Shown here piece by piece: positions 1 to 6,034 of a stretch of 6,034 bases of DNA. The stretch is from a bacterium. Its GTDB lineage: Bacteria; Desulfobacterota; GWC2-55-46; DRQE01. The notes beneath the pieces are model-generated. The model worked only from the letters and a program-made list of their open reading frames with translations, was not told where the DNA came from and did no database searches. The stretch lies in assembly GCA_027017505.1 (NCBI GenBank), contig JALUQR010000030.1, positions 1 to 6,034 of the forward strand. Reading direction: 5' to 3'. Within the stretch, counting starts at the first letter, position 1. Each line of letters opens with the position of its first letter. Made by a program: the position numbers and the translations under genes.

Positions 1-824
1 GCTCCACAGCTTATGGCTGTATAGATGGTCTCAAGGTAGTTGTCAGGGCTTCTTAGAAAACTGTAAAGTGCCCAAAGAACCACGGGCACAACAAACGGGG
101 TAAGCCCCTCTGCGCCAGGGCTACCGCCCTCCCCTGCTATAAGGGGCAGTGCCCTTTCGGGCTCAAGGCGTATATAGCGTTTAAGTCTGTAGACGCTTCC
201 TGCAAAGCCCTTATCCACTCTTTCTGCAAGTGCTGTCGCCTCGTCTATGAGTTCAGCCCTTGAGAACTCCTTTTCTGTAAGCACAAAGCCCACAGCAAGG
301 GCCATACACACAGAGCCTGCCTGTGCGCGCGTATCCCTGTGGGTTATAACAGCCTGGGTGGTTGCAACCCTTAAGAGTTCTTCTGTGCTCTCAAAGGATA
401 CAAGCCCCACAGCCCCTGCACGCATGGCACTGCCACAGCCCGCAGATGGTGGGGGCTCGCCTGCCTCGTTCCAGGGCACACCCTCAATGAGCCTTTCAGC
501 ACTTCTTCTTGTTGCACCACCCCAGCCAACGCATCTATCCTCCTCAAAGAGCCTTTTTATACGCTCTGCAAAGTGGGCAGGCTCAAACCCCCTTTTTTCC
601 GTATAGCTTAAAAGAAGCTCCCTGGTAAGCTGTGTATCGTCAGAGTACTGGCCGAATCTGTAGGGCTCACACCTTATGAGCTCAAAACGGCGGGGCCTGA
701 GAACCTCCTCTACATAGTCCAGGCAGACCTTCCTGGGGCTACCCTCCACACAGAAACCCAGGGCATCGCCCACCCCACAGCCTGCGAGCATACCGCAGAA
801 GTATCTCTTCTCTGGCAGTATCAT
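1..824 (-). CDS. ADP-ribosylglycohydrolase (ARH/DraG-like) family protein, C-terminus cut by window edge
   Basis: Family enzymes use a binuclear metal centre (usually Mg2+) to cleave ADP-ribose from proteins, nucleic acids or small ADP-ribosylated molecules, normally in the cytoplasm. Translating the minus strand from the ATG at 824-822 gives 274 uninterrupted residues up to the window edge. Visible family motifs are GVGDALG (residues 17-23), the metal-binding SDDT (61-64, in QYSDDTQLT), GCGSAMRAGAVGL (129-141, the GxGxAMRxxPxG-type motif) and THRDTRAQAG (161-170). The C-terminal metal motif (GGDTDT type) is expected right after residue 274 and lies outside. The visible sequence stops at ISCG plus the first two bases (GC) of an Ala codon. 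The start overlaps the stop of the upstream DUF763 gene as ATGA, so translation is probably coupled; no strong independent Shine-Dalgarno is seen. The substrate cannot be told from sequence. The family call is firm; catalytic activity is unconfirmed without the last motif. Confidence 0.9.
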   Translation of the reverse strand, partial: MILPEKRYFCGMLAGCGVGDALGFCVEGSPRKVCLDYVEEVLRPRRFELIRCEPYRFGQYSDDTQLTRELLLSYTEKRGFEPAHFAERIKRLFEEDRCVGWGGATRRSAERLIEGVPWNEAGEPPPSAGCGSAMRAGAVGLVSFESTEELLRVATTQAVITHRDTRAQAGSVCMALAVGFVLTEKEFSRAELIDEATALAERVDKGFAGSVYRLKRYIRLEPERALPLIAGEGGSPGAEGLTPFVVPVVLWALYSFLRSPDNYLETIYTAISCG

Positions 825-1903
825 CTCAAAAGCCCCGAGAGTTTCTTCAACGCAAGGGTCTTATCCCTGTATCCCAGTTTTGCACGCTCCACCACCGTGG
901 AGAGAAACCGTATGCTCTCTTCGTAGCGGGTTCTGTCCACTGGATAGGGATGACCATCCTTTCCACCGTGGGCAAAGCTGAACCTTGCGGGGTCTTTCAC
1001 GGAATAGGGTGTGCCATATATGAGCTCTGAAAGAAGTGCCAGTGCCCTGAGGGTCTTTGCACCAACGCCCCTCAGGGAGACAAGGGCCTCAAAGTCCTGT
1101 GGCAGGTTCTCGTAGGTGGAGATGAATATGGTCCTGAGTCTTTCAGGGTTTATGTCCTCAAGCAGGGTGTGATGCCGTGGTGGCAGGTTAAGTGTCTTTA
1201 TGCGTTTAAGCTCCCTGAGGAGCCTATCAGGCCCCTGGTGTGAAAGCTCCACAGAGGCATTTCGCACCGCCTCGCCCTCATCTGCAACCATGTTGAGTAT
1301 AACCCCCTTCTTATCAGAGCACACCGCACTGTGGGGCTCGCAGACAAAGCTTCTGCCCACAGGAAGCCTGCCTCTGCCAAGCCAGTGGTAACGCCGTGCG
1401 TATCTATTATCAGGGTTCATACCCTGCTGTATGACAGCCCAGCTACCGTTTTTTGTAAAGAAAAAACAGTGATGATACAGCTGAAAGCCATCCTGCAGAC
1501 ACGAAGAATCTATCTTTGCAGAAAGCCTGCTTGAGTATACAAGCCCCTCGGGGTCAACATCGAGAAACCCTGCTTTCTCTCTTATCTCAAGGGGTGTCTT
1601 TCTGGACACCCCTCCCTTTCCACCTGCGACAAATAGCCCGCAGGATGCCCCCTTCTCCTTAAGGGCCTCCTTTATTGCCCCGCATACCGTGGTTGTAAGC
1701 CCGCTTGAATGCCAGTCAAACCCCAGCACACAGCCAAATGCCTGAAACCAGTAGGGGTCTGAAAGCCTTCTGAGAACCTCCTCAGGGCCATACTCAACCA
1801 CTATGGCCTCAATAACAGCAGAACAAAGGCCCGTCATCTTCTCAAAAAGCCAGGGTGGAACCCTTCCCGCATGGAGTGGCAGATTTGCAACACCTGTTCT
1901 CAT
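821..1903 (-). CDS. DUF763 domain-containing protein
   Basis: This is recognised as DUF763, a family in archaea and thermophilic or anaerobic bacteria with no established biochemical role. I chose the ATG at 1903-1901 (360 residues) because family members typically begin MRTGxAxLPLH, which matches here. An in-frame ATG at 1924 would add seven residues but lies upstream of the TATAAT box. Conserved blocks, numbered from the chosen start, are RRLSDPYWFQAFGCVLGFDW (about 45-64), GGKGGVSRKTP (94-104), QDGFQLYHH (137-145), QQGMN (159-163), ARRYHWLG (169-176) and a late AHGGKDGHPYPVDR (311-324). Residues about 274-297 (SLRGVGAKTLRALALLSELI) have the GVG-hairpin pattern of a helix-hairpin-helix, which in other proteins binds DNA without sequence specificity; nucleic-acid binding here is inference. 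The length is normal for the family. It is the first gene of a two-gene minus-strand unit with the ADP-ribosylglycohydrolase, overlapping it by 4 nt. Confidence 0.88.
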   Translation of the reverse strand: MRTGVANLPLHAGRVPPWLFEKMTGLCSAVIEAIVVEYGPEEVLRRLSDPYWFQAFGCVLGFDWHSSGLTTTVCGAIKEALKEKGASCGLFVAGGKGGVSRKTPLEIREKAGFLDVDPEGLVYSSRLSAKIDSSCLQDGFQLYHHCFFFTKNGSWAVIQQGMNPDNRYARRYHWLGRGRLPVGRSFVCEPHSAVCSDKKGVILNMVADEGEAVRNASVELSHQGPDRLLRELKRIKTLNLPPRHHTLLEDINPERLRTIFISTYENLPQDFEALVSLRGVGAKTLRALALLSELIYGTPYSVKDPARFSFAHGGKDGHPYPVDRTRYEESIRFLSTVVERAKLGYRDKTLALKKLSGLLR

Positions 1904-1912
1904 ACAAGAAAG

Positions 1913-1940
1913 ATTATAACCCATGGAGCAGGGTTTTGAA
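1913..1940 (-). promoter_or_regulatory. Candidate promoter for DUF763-ARH unit
   Basis: Read on the minus strand there is a perfect TATAAT (1918 down to 1913). A weak -35 TTCAAA (1940 down to 1935) sits 16 bp upstream, matching consensus at four of six positions. Only nine bases separate the TATAAT from the ATG at 1903, so the predicted transcript would have a leader of roughly 2-4 nt. This supports the shorter DUF763 start. The -35 lies inside the 14-bp palindrome at 1936-1949, so a protein bound there could block or modulate it. Prediction by eye only. Confidence 0.45.
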
Positions 1941-1949
1941 ATATTTCAA
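1936..1949. promoter_or_regulatory. Perfect 14-bp palindrome, candidate operator
   Basis: TTGAAATATTTCAA is its own reverse complement across all 14 positions. It sits between two divergent genes, overlaps the likely -35 of the leftward promoter and ends 9 bp before the -35 of the rightward promoter (1959). That placement suits a dimeric regulator controlling both arms. It is A/T-rich, so a chance or purely structural palindrome is possible, and no regulator gene lies in the window to pair with it. Confidence 0.4.
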
Positions 1950-1958
1950 TCTTTTACC

Positions 1959-1987
1959 TTGACATGTACGGTATCAGGGGTTAAGAT
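1959..1987 (+). promoter_or_regulatory. Candidate sigma-70-type promoter for the rightward operon
   Basis: A perfect TTGACA (1959-1964), an optimal 17-bp spacer and TAAGAT (1982-1987, four of six matches to TATAAT) lie directly before the radical SAM gene. Only six bases separate the -10 from the ATG at 1994, so transcription would begin at or within a base or two of the start codon, giving a leaderless mRNA. In agreement, no well-placed Shine-Dalgarno precedes this ATG; the nearest purine run, AGGGG at 1976-1980, is 13 nt away and would lie upstream of the transcript. Confidence 0.6.
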
Positions 1988-1993
1988 TGAGAC

Positions 1994-3490
1994 ATGAAAA
2001 AGATTGTATTTATTGAATCCCGTCCACCTGATTACCATATCTTCACATGGGCTCCACTGCCCAGGCTGGGAACCATCATCCTTGGAACCATACTCAAGAA
2101 GGCAGGCTACCAGGTCAAAAGCTACATAGAGACCATGAGCGAGATAGACATCAAGGACCTTCTGGATGCGGACATCATAGGTATATCCACAATCACATCC
2201 ACAACCCCCAGGTCTTACGAGATAGCGAGTCTTCTCAGGCAGGCAGGCAAGAAGGTCTTCATGGGTGGACCCCATGTTACATACATGACGGAGGAGGCCC
2301 TCCAGTACGCAGACTATGTGATAAGGGGCGAGGCAGATGACATAATAGTTGACTTCATAAGGGCCCTTGAGACTGGCAATGGCCTGGACAAGATACCAGG
2401 GCTGTCCTATAAGGTAAACGGCAGGGTGGTGCACAACCCAGGGGTCTCCTACTGCAGGGATGTGGACAGCCTGCCCATACCTGATTTCTCCATCATAGGC
2501 GGGCTCGATGTGGACCCGTATAAGAAACTCCACATCACACCCATCATGACCTCAAGGGGCTGTCCCTATGACTGTAACTTCTGCTCCGTTACAAAGATGT
2601 TCGGCCACAAATACAGGTTCCGTAGCAAGGACAAGGTGATAGAGGAACTGCGTTATCACCACGGCACAGAGTCCGAGTGGGTCTTTTTCTATGACGATAA
2701 CTTCACCGCAAATCCAAAAAGGTCAAAGGAGCTTCTCCACACCATGATAGAGGAGAAACTCACCCCGAACTGGACAGCCCAGGTAAGGGTTGAGGTTGCA
2801 AAAGACCAGGAACTTCTTGACCTGATGAAAAGGTCTGGCTGTCATACCGTCTACATAGGGTTTGAGTCCATAAACCCCGAGACCCTGAAGGCATACAACA
2901 AAAAACAGTCAATTGAGGACATAGAAAGGTGCATAAAAACACTCCACAAAAAGGGCATACGCATACACGGTATGTTTGTGTTTGGCTCCGATGAGGACAC
3001 CATAGACACCATAGAGGAGACCGTCAGGTTTGCAAAGAAGAACAGACTTGAGTCCGTACAGTTTCTCATACTCACACCACTTCCAGGCACAAAGCTCTAC
3101 TACGACCTTAAAAGAGAAGACCGCATAATATCCGAAGACTGGAGCCTGTACGATGCGCACCATGTGGTCTTCAGGCCAAAGAAGATGACCTACTATGAGC
3201 TTCAGTCAGAGACACTGCGGGCAACCAAGAGCTTCTACTCCATAGGCGAGATGATAAGAAGGCTCTTTTCCTTTGACCTCTTCAATGTCTCCATAACAGC
3301 CTATGGCAGAAGCCTTACCCGCAAGTGGATAAAAAATAACAGGTACTTTATAGAGTACACCAGGGCACTTACAGACGCAGGCAGAACCATAAAGCTTGCT
3401 GCAAGGGAGAGGGCTTCGGATATAAAGCAGAGGTTCAGGGAACTGGATATCTCCACCACAATCCAGCCAGAAACAAGAAAATCCTTCTAA
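1994..3490 (+). CDS. B12-binding-domain-type radical SAM protein, substrate unknown
   Basis: This 498-residue protein has the two-domain layout of cobalamin-dependent radical SAM enzymes. Residues 1-150 resemble the Rossmann-like B12-binding domain (VFIESRPP, PRLGTIILGTILKKAGY, ADIIGISTIT at 59-68, FMGGPHVTY at 89-97, RGEADD at 111-116). A classical DxHxxG cobalamin-ligand motif is not evident, which is common in this class, so the cofactor could bind His-off or not at all. The radical SAM domain follows at about 180-400: CPYDCNFC with the [4Fe-4S] ligands C190, C194 and C197, FYDDNF (232-237), GFES (289-292, SAM-site region) and TPLPGT (361-366). The last 100 residues are basic and unassigned. 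Relatives include methyltransferases and ring-forming enzymes of the BchE type, but I cannot assign a reaction. It is the first gene of the rightward operon, 6 nt ahead of the lytic transglycosylase gene. The start is set by the promoter position and the MKKIVFIE beginning. Confidence 0.9.
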   Translation: MKKIVFIESRPPDYHIFTWAPLPRLGTIILGTILKKAGYQVKSYIETMSEIDIKDLLDADIIGISTITSTTPRSYEIASLLRQAGKKVFMGGPHVTYMTEEALQYADYVIRGEADDIIVDFIRALETGNGLDKIPGLSYKVNGRVVHNPGVSYCRDVDSLPIPDFSIIGGLDVDPYKKLHITPIMTSRGCPYDCNFCSVTKMFGHKYRFRSKDKVIEELRYHHGTESEWVFFYDDNFTANPKRSKELLHTMIEEKLTPNWTAQVRVEVAKDQELLDLMKRSGCHTVYIGFESINPETLKAYNKKQSIEDIERCIKTLHKKGIRIHGMFVFGSDEDTIDTIEETVRFAKKNRLESVQFLILTPLPGTKLYYDLKREDRIISEDWSLYDAHHVVFRPKKMTYYELQSETLRATKSFYSIGEMIRRLFSFDLFNVSITAYGRSLTRKWIKNNRYFIEYTRALTDAGRTIKLAARERASDIKQRFRELDISTTIQPETRKSF

Positions 3491-3496
3491 ACAGAG

Positions 3497-4825
3497 ATGA
3501 AAAATACCCTTCTTTCACTCCTCATAGCCATAATACTGGCCACACCCTCATACGCAGAGATGCCCTTTGGCAGAAACAGGGCATTTGAGTACACCATGTA
3601 CTCCCACATACCATACATAGAGGGCATACCAGATAAGGTTCTGCCCGATACTGAAAGAAGACCACCCCTGGTATCGAACATACACGAGTACATAGAGTCT
3701 CCTCACAGCAGTCCATTTGATGATGTGCCCCCGTTTCTTGAGAAAAGGGTTGAGTGGTTCATACGCTACTTTCAGACATCGGGCAGGGCACACTTTACAA
3801 GGTGGCTTGAAAGAAGCTACCGTTACATACCCTTTATAAAGAAGATTCTCAGGGAAGAGGGCCTGCCAGAGGACCTTGCCTATCTTGCCCTGATTGAGAG
3901 CGGGTTTAACCCCCATGCGAGGTCTCCCAAGAATGCAGTGGGAATATGGCAGTTTCTTCCCTCAACTGGCAGAAGATACGGGCTCAGGATAGACTGGTGG
4001 GTGGACGAACGGAAAGACCCAGAGAAGGCAACCCGTGCCGCAGCACGCTATCTGAGGGCACTTTACGAAAGATTTGGCTCCTGGTATCTTGCAATGGCAG
4101 GCTACAATGCTGGCGAGGGAAGAATCGCACGGGCAATAAGAAAACACAGAACCCTGAGGTTTGACAAGATAATATCAAAACGCAGTATCATAAAACGGGA
4201 GACCCGCAACTACATACCAAAGTACATAGCTGCAACCCTCATAGCAAAAGACCCTGAAAGGTACGGCTTTCAGAGACCCACCACCATAAGCCCCATTGCC
4301 TACGAGAAGGTGAAAATAAAGGGCTCTCTACCGCTTTCCACCATTGCACAGGCTGTGGGGGTGAGTGTAAAAGAGATAAAACGGCTCAATCCCCATCTAC
4401 GGCGATGGTTCACCCCTCCTGACTACACCATATATGTGCCCCGGGGCAGGGCACAGAGGTTTAAAGAGAAACTTGCAGGGGTAAAGCCCGAAAGAATTCA
4501 CCTGCACAGGATACGCCGTGGGGAGACCATCTGGCAGATAGCCAGAAGATACAGGATACCAGTGAAACCACTTCTTGCGGTAAATAACATAAAGAACCCA
4601 AGAAGGATAAGGGATGGCACGGTCATAATGGTGCCCATAAGGGTTGCTCCCAGAGGAGGAAGAACCTACATAATAAAGAAGGGAGACACCCTGTGGGACA
4701 TATCGAGAAGATTCGGCATAGAGGTTGAGGACATACTCAGGTGGAACAGGCTACCCAGTGCAGACATGATAAGACCAGGCCAGAAGCTCTACATTGGAGG
4801 TATAGAGGATGTTCACAACGGTTGA
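3497..4825 (+). CDS. mltD: MltD-like membrane-bound/secreted lytic murein transglycosylase with LysM domains
   Basis: The enzyme would cleave the MurNAc-GlcNAc bond in peptidoglycan with 1,6-anhydro product formation, acting in the periplasm. Residues 1-20 form a Sec signal peptide (KN, hydrophobic LLSLLIAIILA, then a likely cut at SYA|EM). It has no lipobox cysteine, unlike the E. coli MltD lipoprotein. The SLT goose-lysozyme-like domain spans about 108-255: ALIESGF with catalytic Glu134, GIWQF (149-153), AGYNAGEGRI (201-210) and RNYIPKYIAA (237-246). Two clear LysM peptidoglycan-binding domains follow, at about 335-381 (RRGETIWQIARRYRI) and 388-434 (KKGDTLWDISRRFGI). A more degenerate LysM-like unit lies at about 270-316 (LPLSTIAQAVGVSVKEIKRLNP). 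The total of 442 residues is typical of MltD. The start follows the upstream stop by 6 nt with only a weak purine stretch (ACAGAG), so coupling to the upstream gene is likely. Its last 17 bp overlap mtnA. The gene symbol is by architecture; orthology is not proven. Confidence 0.92.
   Translation: MKNTLLSLLIAIILATPSYAEMPFGRNRAFEYTMYSHIPYIEGIPDKVLPDTERRPPLVSNIHEYIESPHSSPFDDVPPFLEKRVEWFIRYFQTSGRAHFTRWLERSYRYIPFIKKILREEGLPEDLAYLALIESGFNPHARSPKNAVGIWQFLPSTGRRYGLRIDWWVDERKDPEKATRAAARYLRALYERFGSWYLAMAGYNAGEGRIARAIRKHRTLRFDKIISKRSIIKRETRNYIPKYIAATLIAKDPERYGFQRPTTISPIAYEKVKIKGSLPLSTIAQAVGVSVKEIKRLNPHLRRWFTPPDYTIYVPRGRAQRFKEKLAGVKPERIHLHRIRRGETIWQIARRYRIPVKPLLAVNNIKNPRRIRDGTVIMVPIRVAPRGGRTYIIKKGDTLWDISRRFGIEVEDILRWNRLPSADMIRPGQKLYIGGIEDVHNG
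4796..4800 (+). promoter_or_regulatory. Shine-Dalgarno of mtnA, inside the preceding gene
   Basis: GGAGG lies 8 nt before the ATG at 4809, an ideal spacing, and sits within the last codons of the lytic transglycosylase gene. It fixes the mtnA start and implies that mtnA can be initiated independently while its site is swept by ribosomes finishing the upstream gene. Confidence 0.75.
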
Positions 4826-5855
4826 CTGGAGGGAAAACACCGTGGTCATGCTTGACCAGACCCTGCTACCCCGAAGGGTTGTCTACAGAAGACTAAGAAG
4901 CTGGCAGGCTGTTGCAGACGCCATAAAGAGGCTCATCATAAGGGGTGCACCTGCCATAGGTGTGGCAGGTGCCATGGGGGTGGCCCTTGGAGCAGTAAGA
5001 CTTAAGAGAAAAGACCCTGATGGCTTTAAAAGGGAACTAAAAAAGATAATAAGAGGGCTTGCCAGAACACGGCCCACAGCGGTAAACCTCTTCTGGGCAC
5101 TGGAGCGGATGGAAAGGATAATAGATGGTCACACAGGCTCCACAGACTCACTCAAAGAAAGACTCGTGGAGGAGGCATTGAAAATCAAAAAAGAGGACAT
5201 AGAGATTAACCAGAGGATAGGCAGTTACGGGGCAAGGCTTATAAAGAAGAACTTCACCATACTTACTCACTGCAATGCGGGCGGGCTTGCAACAGCAGGT
5301 TACGGCACAGCCCTGGGTGTTATAAGAAGGGCACACAGGGAGGGCAAAAACATAAGGGTGATTGTGGATGAAACACGGCCTGTTCTTCAGGGTGCAAGGC
5401 TTACCATGTGGGAGCTCATGAAAGAGGGCATACCCGCAACCCTCATTACAGACAACATGGCAGGCCACATGATGCAGAAGGGCATGGTGGACTGTGTGAT
5501 AGTGGGTGCAGACCGCATAGCGGTAAACGGAGATGTGGCAAACAAGATAGGCACCTACACCCTTGCAACCCTTGCAAGGGCCCACAGATTGCCCTTCTAT
5601 GTGGCAGCACCAACATCCACAATAGACATAAACATATCAAGCGGACAGGAAATACCCATAGAGGAAAGACCCCCCGCAGAGGTCACACACATCCAGGGTG
5701 TAAGGATTGCCCCTAAGGGGGCAGAGGCTAAAAACCCCGCATTCGATGTAACACCTGCAAGGCTCGTAACAGCCATAATAACAGAAAGAGGTGTTTTGAG
5801 ACCACCATTTAAAAAGACCATAAGGGAACTCTTCAGGGAGGCACGCAACAGATGA
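4809..5855 (+). CDS. mtnA: S-methyl-5-thioribose-1-phosphate isomerase
   Basis: MtnA converts 5-methylthioribose-1-phosphate to 5-methylthioribulose-1-phosphate in the cytoplasm. This is a step in recycling 5'-methylthioadenosine through the methionine salvage pathway or the related DHAP and isoprenoid shunts. The 348 residues are the usual length. Family hallmarks are LDQTLLP (15-21), IRGAPAIGVAGA (44-55), THCNAGGLATAGYGTALGV (153-171) with catalytic Cys155, DETRPVLQGARLT (187-199), VGADRIAVNGD (232-242) with catalytic Asp235, NKIGTY (245-250) and the substrate-loop region from PTSTID (268-273). The Cys-Asp spacing of 80 equals that of the Bacillus subtilis enzyme. Similar eIF2B-alpha-like paralogues (ribose-1,5-bisphosphate isomerases) usually lack this exact set, so the MtnA assignment is strong. 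The start is set by GGAGG 8 nt upstream. It overlaps the lytic transglycosylase gene by 17 bp in another frame. No other salvage gene (mtnP, mtnK, mtnB) is in view, so which pathway it serves cannot be read here. Confidence 0.95.
   Translation: MFTTVDWRENTVVMLDQTLLPRRVVYRRLRSWQAVADAIKRLIIRGAPAIGVAGAMGVALGAVRLKRKDPDGFKRELKKIIRGLARTRPTAVNLFWALERMERIIDGHTGSTDSLKERLVEEALKIKKEDIEINQRIGSYGARLIKKNFTILTHCNAGGLATAGYGTALGVIRRAHREGKNIRVIVDETRPVLQGARLTMWELMKEGIPATLITDNMAGHMMQKGMVDCVIVGADRIAVNGDVANKIGTYTLATLARAHRLPFYVAAPTSTIDINISSGQEIPIEERPPAEVTHIQGVRIAPKGAEAKNPAFDVTPARLVTAIITERGVLRPPFKKTIRELFREARNR
5835..5841 (+). promoter_or_regulatory. Shine-Dalgarno of the small membrane-protein gene
   Basis: AGGGAGG, near the end of mtnA, is 10 nt before the ATG at 5852. 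It supports translation of the otherwise short, unfamiliar reading frame that follows, in addition to coupling through the ATGA overlap. Confidence 0.6.
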
Positions 5856-6034
5856 GTATTGAGAGCTTTTTTCTTATAGCGGTCATATTCATATTCTTCT
5901 TACTCATCTATAGATACCTTGACAGATGGGTCAGCAGGCTTCCTGCTGAAACCGTTAAAATTGTAAACAGGGTGGGCTTCTGGTTTGCCCTTCTGTCGGG
6001 CATACTCTGGTACATACTGAAGGATGCCATATAC
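5852..6034 (+). CDS. Small hypothetical membrane protein, open at the window edge
   Basis: The ATG overlaps the mtnA stop as ATGA and is preceded by AGGGAGG, so this is very likely a translated gene of the same operon. Sixty-one codons are visible without a stop. Residues about 6-19 (FFLIAVIFIFFLLI) form a hydrophobic transmembrane segment with a short, acidic N-terminus (MSIES). A basic, polar linker follows (YRYLDRWVSRLPAETVKIVNR, about 20-40), then a second hydrophobic stretch at about 42-55 (GFWFALLSGILWYI) and KDAIY. Two membrane spans with both ends on the same side is a reasonable topology. I do not recognise the family. It may end just outside the window as a protein of 60-70 residues or continue as a longer one. 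Confidence 0.7.
   Translation, partial: MSIESFFLIAVIFIFFLLIYRYLDRWVSRLPAETVKIVNRVGFWFALLSGILWYILKDAIY

Noticed and set aside
247..606. Plus-strand open frame of 119 codons
   Set aside because: It is antisense to the ADP-ribosylglycohydrolase, whose motifs SDDT and GCGSAMRAGAVGL are read from the other strand; its low-complexity Ser/Pro/Ala-rich product is a shadow.
1904..1924. Upstream in-frame ATG at 1924 as the DUF763 start
   Set aside because: It adds seven residues not typical of the family, has no Shine-Dalgarno and would lie upstream of the TATAAT box; the MRTG start at 1903 fits better.
1946..2533. Long minus-strand open frame of 195 codons opposite the start of the radical SAM gene
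   Set aside because: It lies antisense to a gene with clear family motifs, has a composition rich in Cys, Tyr and His typical of shadow frames, shows no recognisable domain and runs through the promoter region.
4947..4972. Inverted repeat GCACCTGCC / GGCAGGTGC with an 8-nt loop
   Set aside because: It encodes the conserved APAIGVAGA motif of MtnA, where Ala/Gly/Pro codons create symmetry. There is no U-tract and it is deep inside the gene, so a terminator or attenuator role is not supported.
5148..5585. Minus-strand open frame of 145 codons within mtnA
   Set aside because: It is opposite the most conserved part of mtnA, including the catalytic Cys and Asp; its Cys/His-rich product follows from complementing those codons.
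1..6034. Search for tRNA/rRNA genes, CRISPR repeats, IS ends and terminators
   Set aside because: No cloverleaf-like, repeat-spacer, or terminal-inverted-repeat pattern was noticed by eye. Apart from the 90-bp divergent region and a 6-nt gap the whole window is coding, leaving no room for such elements.

Overview
The window reads as bacterial chromosome. Genes are tightly packed, with no mobile elements, RNA genes or CRISPR. It is a divergent locus: two genes run leftward and four run rightward from a short central intergenic region at about 1904-1993. By eye the base composition is near even. Coding sequence strongly prefers ATA for isoleucine and AGG/AGA for arginine. That habit, the radical-SAM/B12 enzyme and the secreted MltD-like enzyme fit a Gram-negative, probably anaerobic and perhaps thermophilic lineage such as Nitrospirota (Thermodesulfovibrio-like) or a former deltaproteobacterium. 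The taxonomic call is inference only.

Left arm (minus strand): a DUF763 protein (821-1903) is followed by an ADP-ribosylglycohydrolase (824 down to the window edge). The two are fused by an ATGA start/stop overlap, so they are almost certainly co-transcribed and translationally coupled. DUF763 proteins have no settled function; this one has a helix-hairpin-helix-like segment near its C-terminus. A DUF763/ARH pair suggests, without proving, a role in removing ADP-ribose or handling a modified nucleic acid or protein.

Centre: the 90 bp between the divergent starts hold a TTGACA-17-TAAGAT promoter for the right arm, a TATAAT box for the left arm, and a perfect 14-bp palindrome between them. Both -10 elements lie so close to their ATGs that both transcripts would be leaderless or nearly so.

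Right arm (plus strand): a cobalamin-binding-type radical SAM protein of unknown substrate (1994-3490), a secreted MltD-like lytic transglycosylase with LysM domains (3497-4825), S-methyl-5-thioribose-1-phosphate isomerase MtnA (4809-5855), and the start of a small membrane protein (5852 onward). Gaps are 6, -17 and -4 nt, which indicates one operon. The functional logic is not obvious: a cell-wall enzyme is joined to a methionine/5'-methylthioadenosine salvage enzyme and a radical SAM enzyme. Co-transcription may be organisational rather than a shared pathway. Nothing in the window is clearly a new defence or mobile system. The points most worth checking are the DUF763-ARH pair and the symmetric divergent promoter region.
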